Below, in pieces: positions 57,699 to 64,000 of a stretch of DNA of 64,000 bases; position 1 is the stretch's first letter; each line of letters starts with the position of its first letter. A program made the translations under genes and the position numbers. The DNA lies in NCBI RefSeq assembly GCF_006547145.1, contig NZ_CP041244.1, positions 8,122,001-8,186,000 on the forward strand, read 5' to 3'. The notes below the pieces were generated by a model. It worked only from the letters and a program-made list of their open reading frames with translations, was not told where the DNA came from and did not search any database. The stretch is from Actinomadura sp. WMMA1423. GTDB taxonomy: Bacteria; Actinomycetota; Actinomycetes; Streptosporangiales; Streptosporangiaceae.

Positions 57699-58613
57699 AT
57701 GGGCGGATGGACGGCCGGCGACATCCCCGATCTGCGCGGGCGGCGGGTGGTCGTGACCGGGGCCAACAGCGGCATCGGCTACCACACCGCGCTCCAGCTC
57801 GCGCGGCACGGCGCTTCCGTGGTGCTCGCCTGCCGCAGCGCCGAGCGCGGTCAGGCCGCCCTGGAGCGGATGAGGACCGCCGCGCCGCAGGCGGAGATCG
57901 TCCTCGCCGCGCTGGACCTCGCCGACCTGGCGTCCGTCCGGGACTTCGCGTCCCGGCACGGCGAGTCCCCGCTCGACATCCTGGTCAACAACGCCGGGGT
58001 CATGGCGATCCCGCGCCGCTCCACCGCCGACGGCTTCGAGATGCAGTTCGGCACCAACCACCTCGGCCACTTCGCGCTGACCGGGCTCCTGCTGCCCGCG
58101 CTGCGCGCCGCCGCGTCCCCCCGCGTCGTCACCGTCACCTCGGCGTTCGCCTGGACGGGGAGCATCGCCTTCGACGACCTGCAGGGCGAGCGCCGTTACC
58201 GCAAGTGGAACGCCTACAGCCAGGCCAAGCTCGCCAACCTGGTCTTCGCCAAGGAACTGGACCGGCGCGTCCCGGAGGTGACCAGCGTCGCCGCCCACCC
58301 CGGCTACGCCGCGACGAACCTCCAGCAGACGGGTCCGCGCATGCAGGGCAGCACGCTCATGGAGAAGGCCACGGGGCTGGGCAACGCGGTGATGGCGCAG
58401 TCCGCCGCCGCGGGCGCCCTCCCGTCCCTCTACGCCGCGACGGCACCGGACGTGAGCGGCGGTGCCTGCTACGGCCCCCGCCTGCTCCAGTACCGCGGCT
58501 CCCCGACCAAGGTCGCCACGCCCCGGCAGGCGGACGATCCCGCCCTGGGCAAGCGTCTCTGGGAGGTCTCCGAGACCCTCACCGGCGTCACCTACGCCGG
58601 GGCCGCCACGTAG
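57699..58613 (+). CDS. Short-chain dehydrogenase/reductase
   Basis: 304 aa. Classical SDR: cofactor motif VVVTGANSGIGYHTA (TGxxxGIG), LDILVNNAGVMAIP (NNAG), catalytic Ser in VVTVTSAFAW and YxxxK in NAYSQAKLANLVF. Length and the LGHFALTGLLLPAL segment match the retinol-dehydrogenase/WWOX-like oxidoreductases common in actinobacteria. An Arg in the cofactor strand (ACRSAERG) favours NADP. The ATG at 57699 has GGAGGTG upstream, the best RBS in the frame. It is convergent with the MGMT gene and its substrate is unknown. Confidence 0.93.
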   Translation: MGGWTAGDIPDLRGRRVVVTGANSGIGYHTALQLARHGASVVLACRSAERGQAALERMRTAAPQAEIVLAALDLADLASVRDFASRHGESPLDILVNNAGVMAIPRRSTADGFEMQFGTNHLGHFALTGLLLPALRAAASPRVVTVTSAFAWTGSIAFDDLQGERRYRKWNAYSQAKLANLVFAKELDRRVPEVTSVAAHPGYAATNLQQTGPRMQGSTLMEKATGLGNAVMAQSAAAGALPSLYAATAPDVSGGACYGPRLLQYRGSPTKVATPRQADDPALGKRLWEVSETLTGVTYAGAAT

Positions 58614-58650
58614 CGCGGCCGGTGTTCGCGGCCGGTGTTCGCGGCCGGCC

Positions 58651-59193
58651 TCACGGGCCGCGGGTGATGTCCCAGTCGAGGGTGGCGGGGATGGAACCCT
58701 CGAGAGTGAGGAGCCAGCGCTTGACCTCCACGCCGGAGCCGCCGCTGTAGCCACCGAGGCCGTTCGAGGCGACGACGCGGTGGCAGGGGACGATCAGCGG
58801 GATGGGGTTGCCGCCCATCACCTGCCCGATGACCTGCGCGTGGACGCCGGTCCCGCTGCGGTCTCCGAGCTCGCCGTAGGTCAGGACCCGCCCGTAGGGG
58901 ACCGTCTCGTACAGCGTCGACAGCACCTGCCGCTGGACGTCCGACGTGAGGCGCCAGTCGATGGGCAGCTCGAAGTGCTTCAGGTCGCCGGCGAAGTAGT
59001 CGCGCAGGGCCGACAGGGCGGGGGCGAGGCGGTCGGGGGCGTCCACGACGGGAAGCCCGGTCGCCTTCGCCGTGCGGGCGCGCGCCGCCGGGGTGTCGCG
59101 GAAGTGCAGCGAGACCACCCCGGTCTCGGTCTCGGCGACGAGCAGGCGGCCGAGCACGGTGTCGACCGCGCCGAACGCCAGGGTCTCGGTCAT
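58651..59193 (-). CDS. ogt: Methylated-DNA--[protein]-cysteine S-methyltransferase (MGMT)
   Basis: 180 aa. The DNA-binding and active-site domain is complete: TVPYGRVLTYGELGDRSG, VIGQVMGGNPIPLIVPCHRV (acceptor Cys in PCHRV) and VASNGLGGYSGGSGVEVKRW. It transfers methyl groups from O6-methylguanine to its own cysteine in a suicide reaction. It lacks the N-terminal Ada regulatory domain, so it is Ogt-like. ATG at 59193 with AAGGAG 9 nt upstream. Upstream lies a 35-bp tandem repeat array that separates it from the HEAT-like gene. Confidence 0.95.
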   Translation of the reverse strand: MTETLAFGAVDTVLGRLLVAETETGVVSLHFRDTPAARARTAKATGLPVVDAPDRLAPALSALRDYFAGDLKHFELPIDWRLTSDVQRQVLSTLYETVPYGRVLTYGELGDRSGTGVHAQVIGQVMGGNPIPLIVPCHRVVASNGLGGYSGGSGVEVKRWLLTLEGSIPATLDWDITRGP

Positions 59194-59254
59194 CGTTGAG
59201 CGCTCCTTCCCACCAGACTCAGGGTCCCACACCGCCCCGACGAGACCCCGCTTC

Positions 59255-59440
59255 CGTTGACACCGGTGCTCCCGTCCACGGATCCTCCGTCAACACCGGT
59301 GCTCCTCCCGATGCGGGCGCTTCGTCAACACCGGAGCTCCTCCCAATGCGGGCGCTTCGTCAACACCGGTGCTCCGTTGGCACCAGTGCTCGTGCCAATG
59401 CGGGTGCTCCCGTCGACGCCTGTACTTCCCTTAACACCGT
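59255..59440. repeat. 35-bp tandem repeats upstream of the MGMT gene
   Basis: Two nearly identical units, 59288-59322 and 59323-59357, differ at two bases and contain CGTCAACACCGGTGCTCC. Degenerate partial copies lie before (59255, CGTTGACACCGGTGCTCC) and after (59358 onward, with internal variation up to about 59440). Read on the minus strand, each unit carries GGTGTTGACG, which includes a -35-like TTGACG. There is no stable reading frame with protein-like content across the array. Confidence 0.8.
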
Positions 59441-59449
59441 GGGGGGCCG

Positions 59450-62092
59450 TCACGTTGCGAGCGTCCGGTGCAGGCGGGCGGACTCCTTCACCAGGCGGCT
59501 GGAACCACCCCGCGCCGCCGTCTCCTGGACGGCCGGGATCGCGCCCCTGGCGCCGGTCGTCTCCGCCAGGCGGGTCGCCAGGGCGAGGAGGTCGGGTACC
59601 CCGGTCGCGGCCCGCTCGCCGGGAGCGGGGAGCGCGTGCGGGAGCGCCGAGGCGAGGGTCGTCCAGACGTCGGCGTGCGCTCCGCCGTCGGCGGCCGCCG
59701 TGAGGGCCTTCACGGCGCGAGGGAGGACGAGGCGCTTCAGCGCGGCGAGGCGTCCGAGGGCCGTTCCCGTCTCGGCCGCGGGCAGGCCGCCCCGGGCGCT
59801 GAGGACGAGGAGCGCCTCGACCGCGTCGGAGCGCTCGTTCTGGCTCCGGTGCGCGAGCGCGTAGGCGAGCAGCGTCCCGGTGGCGGAACCGGTGGGCCCG
59901 TCGGCCTCCGCCAAGCCGAGCATGATGGCGCCCTGGTGCAGGTCGAACTCGCCGGTGCCCGCCAGGTGGGGGACGAGATGCGCGGCGGCGACCTCGCGGT
60001 GGGACGGCAGGACGGACGGCCAGAGGGCCCTGTTCCTGATGTTGCCGGGCGTCCCGAAATCGGTCCAGCCCTCCTCGGGGAAGGCGCACAGGTGGGCGAT
60101 GTCGGAGTCGCCGGGGACGTCCACCGTGGCCAGGACCCGGCTCGGCAGCCGCGCCGTCCGGCCGCGGACGCTCGCGAGCGGCTCGTCGAGGATCGTGCAC
60201 TCGACGGCGGGGTCGGTGAGACCGCCGCCCGCCAGCCACTGCGCGAGCGTCCTCCCGGCCTTGGACTCCAGCCGTCTCGCGCGTGCGGCGGCGGCCGGGT
60301 CGATGTCGCGCGGCACGCGCAGCATCGCCTGCATGAGATCGGCCCGCCCGGGCTCGGTGCCCGCCTCCTCGATCCGCTCGAGCCGCGCGACCAGGACGCC
60401 AGGGTCGACGTGGCCGCTGCCCTCCGTCGGGGTCGCGAGAAGGACGGGCACCTCCCCGACCGTGGACGCGATCTCGTGCCTGCGCAGGGTCAGGAAGCGC
60501 TCGATCTGCGGTTCGAACACCGTCCCCTCCCTGCGGGACCACCCCTTCAGAAGGGAGGCCAGCGCCTCGACGAGGCCATGCGACCTCGCCGGACGCAGGA
60601 GGCTCTGCACGGGGAACATGATCCAGCTGGCCCGGACAAGGGAGCGCCAGTACTGCTGGCCGTCCACCTCCATGATCCAGGAGGCGTGGGCGTCGACGGG
60701 TCTCCGCAGCGCGGCGCTGGTCCCCTCAGGGTCGCGGTAGGCGAACTCGACGAGCGCGGCGAGGAAGCGTTCGGTCGTGCGCCAGTCCTTGCGGGCGCGC
60801 AGCAGGACCGTGAACTCCTCGGCCAGTTCGGCGAGGGAGCCGATCGGTGCGGGCGCCTCGCGCGGGGTGAACGGAGGCGGGCCCGGCGAGGGCTCGGGAC
60901 CGTCCGCCGTCTCCACCGCGCCGAACGCGGCGGCGATCGGCTCGCGCAGGGCGGCCGGCAGGCCGCCGGCGGCGGCGCGGAGCTCCTCGCGGACGGCCCC
61001 GCTCGCGTGGTCCGCGTGCTTGGCCGCGATCGCCACGGCGCGTTCGCGCAGGTCGAGCGCGTCGGAGGTGAAGACGGCCGTGACGGCGCACAGCGTGGCG
61101 TCGACCCGGTCGCGCTTGCGGGCCGTGCGGTCGAGCCAGGTCAGCGCGGCCTGGACGAGCTTCTTCTCGGGGCGGAACAGCAGCGCCCCCGCGGCGTCCT
61201 CGAACAGCGCGGCGTCGAGGAGCCCTCGCTCGTCGACCCGGCGGACCTGGCGCAGGGCGAGGTCGGCGACGGTCGAGGGCGCGGACGGCAGCATGCGGAC
61301 GTGGTCGCGCACGCGGGCGGCGGCCTCGTCCTCGGTGGGCTCCAGCGCGCTGTACAGCTGGACGAACCACCGAAGGTCGCGGAGGGTGCCGCCGCGCAGG
61401 AAGCGGCGGACGCAGCCGTCCAGCAGGAGGGTGCGGTCGAGCCGCCCGGCCGCGGCCATGGCGGCGAGGGCGCCGGCCCAGGTGCCCTCGCGCGTCCGGT
61501 CCCACCGCTGCCTCGCCTCGTCCTCGGCGAGGGAGCCGCCCACGCCCTCGACCTCGAACAGCCTCGGGACGAGCGCGTCGAGGAACGGGTCGTCGGCGCG
61601 GGGGAGGTGCCGCTCGCTCGTCCACCAGACCACGAACCCGTCCGACTCCGGTACGGTCCCGGCCGACTCAGCCAGGGCCGCCGCGATGTGCCACTGGGCC
61701 CGTTCGCCGCCGGAAAGGCGGATCCGGGCGGCGACGCGGTGCGCGACGTCGGCGCGCCATTCGTCCGGGCGCGCGGCCGTGACCTCGCACAGGGCCGCGC
61801 GGAAGGCGGCGAAGTCGTCACGGGTCCACCACTGCCGCAGCTCCCGGCGGCACAACCAGGCCGCCGCGGCCGTGGCGCCGCCGAACGTGCCCGCCCCGAC
61901 GACCAGCAGGGGCCCGAACGCCGCGCGGTCGACCCAGCCGTACTCCGCTGCGGCGCGCATCGCCTTGAACCGGTCGGGCAGGTCCTTCGCGACGGCGCGG
62001 CGCTCCGCCTCGCCGAGCTCGCCGACCAGGCGCACGGCCTGCTCGAGGTCGCCGGCGTCGATCGCCTTCTGGAGGTCGTCCGGGGCCCTCAT
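59450..62092 (-). CDS. HEAT-repeat-like DUF6493-type protein partnered with a SWIM protein
   Basis: 880 aa. All-helical and repetitive in character (for example ALTWLDRTARKRDRVDATLC, AVAIAAKHADHASGAVREEL), consistent with a HEAT/ARM-like solenoid; the match to actinobacterial DUF6493 proteins is by recollection of context and general sequence, so moderate. No catalytic motif was found. The ATG at 62092 overlaps the SWIM gene stop (ATGA), so it is the second gene of a two-gene operon. In actinomycetes such pairs are often near MoxR ATPases and VWA proteins, which are not in this window. The role is probably as a scaffold in a protein complex. Confidence 0.75.
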   Translation of the reverse strand: MRAPDDLQKAIDAGDLEQAVRLVGELGEAERRAVAKDLPDRFKAMRAAAEYGWVDRAAFGPLLVVGAGTFGGATAAAAWLCRRELRQWWTRDDFAAFRAALCEVTAARPDEWRADVAHRVAARIRLSGGERAQWHIAAALAESAGTVPESDGFVVWWTSERHLPRADDPFLDALVPRLFEVEGVGGSLAEDEARQRWDRTREGTWAGALAAMAAAGRLDRTLLLDGCVRRFLRGGTLRDLRWFVQLYSALEPTEDEAAARVRDHVRMLPSAPSTVADLALRQVRRVDERGLLDAALFEDAAGALLFRPEKKLVQAALTWLDRTARKRDRVDATLCAVTAVFTSDALDLRERAVAIAAKHADHASGAVREELRAAAGGLPAALREPIAAAFGAVETADGPEPSPGPPPFTPREAPAPIGSLAELAEEFTVLLRARKDWRTTERFLAALVEFAYRDPEGTSAALRRPVDAHASWIMEVDGQQYWRSLVRASWIMFPVQSLLRPARSHGLVEALASLLKGWSRREGTVFEPQIERFLTLRRHEIASTVGEVPVLLATPTEGSGHVDPGVLVARLERIEEAGTEPGRADLMQAMLRVPRDIDPAAAARARRLESKAGRTLAQWLAGGGLTDPAVECTILDEPLASVRGRTARLPSRVLATVDVPGDSDIAHLCAFPEEGWTDFGTPGNIRNRALWPSVLPSHREVAAAHLVPHLAGTGEFDLHQGAIMLGLAEADGPTGSATGTLLAYALAHRSQNERSDAVEALLVLSARGGLPAAETGTALGRLAALKRLVLPRAVKALTAAADGGAHADVWTTLASALPHALPAPGERAATGVPDLLALATRLAETTGARGAIPAVQETAARGGSSRLVKESARLHRTLAT

Positions 62093-63462
62093 CGGACGGC
62101 CTCCGCGCTCGCCTCGCGGCGGACGATCCGGGCGGCGAGGACGTGCTTGCACGGGCCCCGCTCGCCCCGGTGGTCGTACCACCATGGGCAGGTGCAGGTG
62201 ACCCGGTCGCCGTCGAAGCGGACCTCCCGCTCGCCTCCGTTGCCGAGGACGGTCGCCGCGTCGTCGGCGGTGAACCGCACGGCGCCCTCCGCGACCAGCG
62301 CGCGCGCCGCGCGCAGCCTCGGGTTGAGGTCGGCCACCCGCGCCGGGTCGTAGGGGAGCTCGCGGTGGAAGAACGCGGCCTCGGCGGTGTCGAAGCCGAC
62401 GCGGCCGGACGTCCCGAGCTGGACCAGCGCCGCCTTCGTCCGCGCCGCCGAGAGCCCGGACCGCTCGGCGAGCAGGCCCGGCTCCACCCGCGGCTCGAAC
62501 GACAGCAGCGCGCCGAGCAGGTCGGCGTCCCCGGCGGCCTCGTCGGTCGAGAGGGCGTCCAGGACCGCGCCCTCACCGGAGAAGCCGCGCGAGTTCTGCG
62601 GAGAGAACGTCAGCACGTACCGCATGCCGGGCAGCTCCAGTTCCCAGACGCTCGACACCGGCCCGCTGCCGCCGCCGAGGGACGGCCCGTAGACGCGCAG
62701 CGCCGTCGCGAACCGCAGCAGCGGCAGCATCGTGCGCAGCCTGTCGGGCCCGGCCAGGCACACCGCGCCGGGCGACGGGCGCGACGCGAGGCGCAGCGTC
62801 CGGCCCGCGGGGACCGCCCACATGGCCTCGCGCCCCCCGCGCGGGAGCGAGCGCAGGAACCGCACCGCGCCGGGCCCGTCCAGCTCCCCGCGCAGGTCGA
62901 ACCCGGCCGTGATGACCTGGACCTCGGCGAAGCCGCGCAGCCACCGGTCGGGCAGCGGGACCTTCTTCTCCACGACCGCGCCGTCCATGGTGGTCACGGC
63001 CAGTTCCTCGGCGCCGACCGCCAGGTGCAGCGGATCGGACCCGCCCACCCGCGCGAGCGCCTCCCGCAGCGGCCCGTTCACGTCGACGTTCGTCGTGCCG
63101 CGCTCGTGGACCTCGCCGTCGAGCGCCGGCTCCAGGACGTCGAGCCGCGCGTAGACGCCGCCGCAGGCGGAGAACGACTCCATCCGGATCCGGTCGCCGG
63201 CGCACGTGACGACCGGATCCCGGAAGGAGGTGGGACGCGGCTGGTGGTACCGGGTCTGCGCGACGTCGGCCAGCGCGAGCAGGCCCGCGGCCGCGGGCGC
63301 CGCCTGCGTCAGCACGCCGCTGAAGAAGTGCGGGTTCGCCTGCGGCCCGCTGCTCGTCGTCCCGCCGGACGTGGAGAGGCCCAGGAGCCCCGCGTCCAGG
63401 CCGGACGGCCTCGTGTACCGGTACGACTGCGCGGCCCCTGCCGCCACCGTGCTGCTCGCCAT
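62089..63462 (-). CDS. SWIM zinc finger family protein
   Basis: 457 aa. The C-terminal zinc finger VTCTCPWWYDHRGERGPCKH followed by VLAARIVRRE is a CxC...CxH SWIM motif (about residues 420-445). The rest is a large N-terminal region without a clear catalytic domain (RYHQPRPTSFRDPVVTCAGD, CGGVYARLDVLEPALDGEVH). SWIM domains bind DNA or proteins. The ATG at 63462 is chosen; the frame extends to 63492 with TTG/GTG alternatives and no start has a strong RBS. It is translationally coupled to the HEAT-like gene and 48 nt downstream of the synthase gene. Confidence 0.88.
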   Translation of the reverse strand: MASSTVAAGAAQSYRYTRPSGLDAGLLGLSTSGGTTSSGPQANPHFFSGVLTQAAPAAAGLLALADVAQTRYHQPRPTSFRDPVVTCAGDRIRMESFSACGGVYARLDVLEPALDGEVHERGTTNVDVNGPLREALARVGGSDPLHLAVGAEELAVTTMDGAVVEKKVPLPDRWLRGFAEVQVITAGFDLRGELDGPGAVRFLRSLPRGGREAMWAVPAGRTLRLASRPSPGAVCLAGPDRLRTMLPLLRFATALRVYGPSLGGGSGPVSSVWELELPGMRYVLTFSPQNSRGFSGEGAVLDALSTDEAAGDADLLGALLSFEPRVEPGLLAERSGLSAARTKAALVQLGTSGRVGFDTAEAAFFHRELPYDPARVADLNPRLRAARALVAEGAVRFTADDAATVLGNGGEREVRFDGDRVTCTCPWWYDHRGERGPCKHVLAARIVRREASAEAVR

Positions 63463-63510
63463 GCCGGGAAACGTAGGGCCCGGCACCGACAAACCCGGAC
63501 GGCTCCGCGA

Positions 63511-64000
63511 TCAGGGGAGCTGCCCGGGGAAGAGCAGTGCGAGTTCGTTCGGGTACGTGGCGATGAGACGGAGTTCGTCGTCGGTCAGGGGACGGCCCGT
63601 CTGGGCGTTGCAGAGCTGGACGAGCTGGAAGGCGAGGTCCTCATCGGCGGGGTCGATTCCGAGGCCGTCCATCACGTGCCTGAAGCCCGCCTTGCCGCCG
63701 TACTCGCCGGTCAGCACGACGCGTCCGGGCCGGGCGTGCCAGTCCTCCGGGAAGGGGCCGAGGGTCGCCTCGTCGTACAGCTCGTAGTTGCCGTGGTCCT
63801 TCAGCGCGCCGTCCGCGTGGATGCCGGACTCGTGCGCGAACGCGTTCCGTCCGATGCCGACCTGGTTGTAGGGGAGCGGCTGGCCGAACGCGTAGCTCGC
63901 CCAGAGCGCGAACCGCCGCGCCCACGCCAGGTCGATCGGATCGCCGAACTCGGCACGCCCCTCAAGGCCGAAGCCGTGCCGGAACGCGAGGATCGTCGAC
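63511..64000 (-). CDS. Homocitrate synthase / 2-isopropylmalate synthase family enzyme (5' end outside window)
   Basis: Partial; about 162 C-terminal codons are visible. HMGL-like enzyme: VGIGRNAFAHESGIHADGAL carries the conserved His-containing HESGIH motif of the TIM-barrel end, followed by LGPFPEDWHARPGRVVLTGE and the C-terminal helix region ending LIATYPNELALLFPGQLP. There is no LeuA-type allosteric domain after it, which favours a homocitrate-synthase-like or short isopropylmalate synthase. It condenses acetyl-CoA with a 2-oxo acid. The stop is at 63511-63513. The exact substrate cannot be told. Confidence 0.88.
   Translation of the reverse strand, partial: STILAFRHGFGLEGRAEFGDPIDLAWARRFALWASYAFGQPLPYNQVGIGRNAFAHESGIHADGALKDHGNYELYDEATLGPFPEDWHARPGRVVLTGEYGGKAGFRHVMDGLGIDPADEDLAFQLVQLCNAQTGRPLTDDELRLIATYPNELALLFPGQLP

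Noticed and set aside
59288..59400. CRISPR-like direct repeats
   Set aside because: Units are directly adjacent 35-bp tandem copies without unique spacers and there are no cas genes.

Overview
This 64 kb window is high-GC actinobacterial chromosome. The evidence is the very high G+C, frequent GTG starts, many 4-nt GTGA/ATGA start-stop overlaps, a WhiB regulator, an HTH-DUF5753 gene facing a DUF397 gene, a conservon (sensor kinase / roadblock / DUF742 / small GTPase), an LCP protein and an IdeR/DtxR-type iron box. Glutathione peroxidase, DUF6493/SWIM genes and the overall style suggest a filamentous actinomycete close to Actinomadura/Thermomonosporaceae; that placement is inference. No rRNA, tRNA or CRISPR array was seen. 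The only intact mobile element is one IS1182-type insertion sequence.

Layout. 1-4.4 kb: regulators (SigB/F/G-type sigma factor cut by the left edge, GAF-ANTAR protein, small cyclase-like protein, HTH-DUF5753/DUF397 pair). 4.4-9.4 kb: two methyltransferases flanking a decayed gene, an AidB-like flavoprotein and a DUF1707 envelope-response protein. 9.4-12.9 kb: a minus-strand assimilatory sulfur operon made of a 25-aa leader peptide with a hairpin, sulfite reductase, a 56-aa zinc ribbon, APS reductase and sirohydrochlorin chelatase. 13-18 kb: YihY/BrkB membrane protein, a phosphotriesterase-like protein with internal repeats, a phosphoribosyltransferase, WhiB, and a sucrase/ferredoxin-like protein behind an iron box. 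18.2-23 kb: a divergent lipid module, glpD-tetR against an alkyl-DHAP-synthase-like flavoprotein and a diacylglycerol kinase; the same gene set occurs at Rv2249c-Rv2252 of M. tuberculosis. 23-30 kb: a small exported peptide, a metallophosphoesterase whose ribosome-binding site lies in a long hairpin, DUF4234 protein, a family-A DNA polymerase, and a TetR/MFS/SGNH group with matching operators.

30.2-40.2 kb: a ten-gene, 10-kb minus-strand operon with two complete NitT/TauT-type ABC importers flanking a benzoylformate-decarboxylase-like enzyme and ending in a FAD monooxygenase. It is probably an uptake and catabolism unit for an organic (aromatic?) acid. 40.8-45.7 kb: a cvnABCD conservon whose last stop codon lies in the CTAG target site of the IS. 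47.7-52.6 kb: SGNH hydrolase, anti-sigma antagonist and a 1195-aa three-module AAA protein. 52.6-57.5 kb: ABC exporter, LCP protein, a small conserved protein, two tandem related mini membrane proteins and glutathione peroxidase. 57.7-64 kb: SDR, O6-methylguanine-DNA methyltransferase with a 35-bp tandem repeat upstream, a HEAT-like/SWIM two-gene operon, and the 3' part of a homocitrate/isopropylmalate synthase cut by the right edge.
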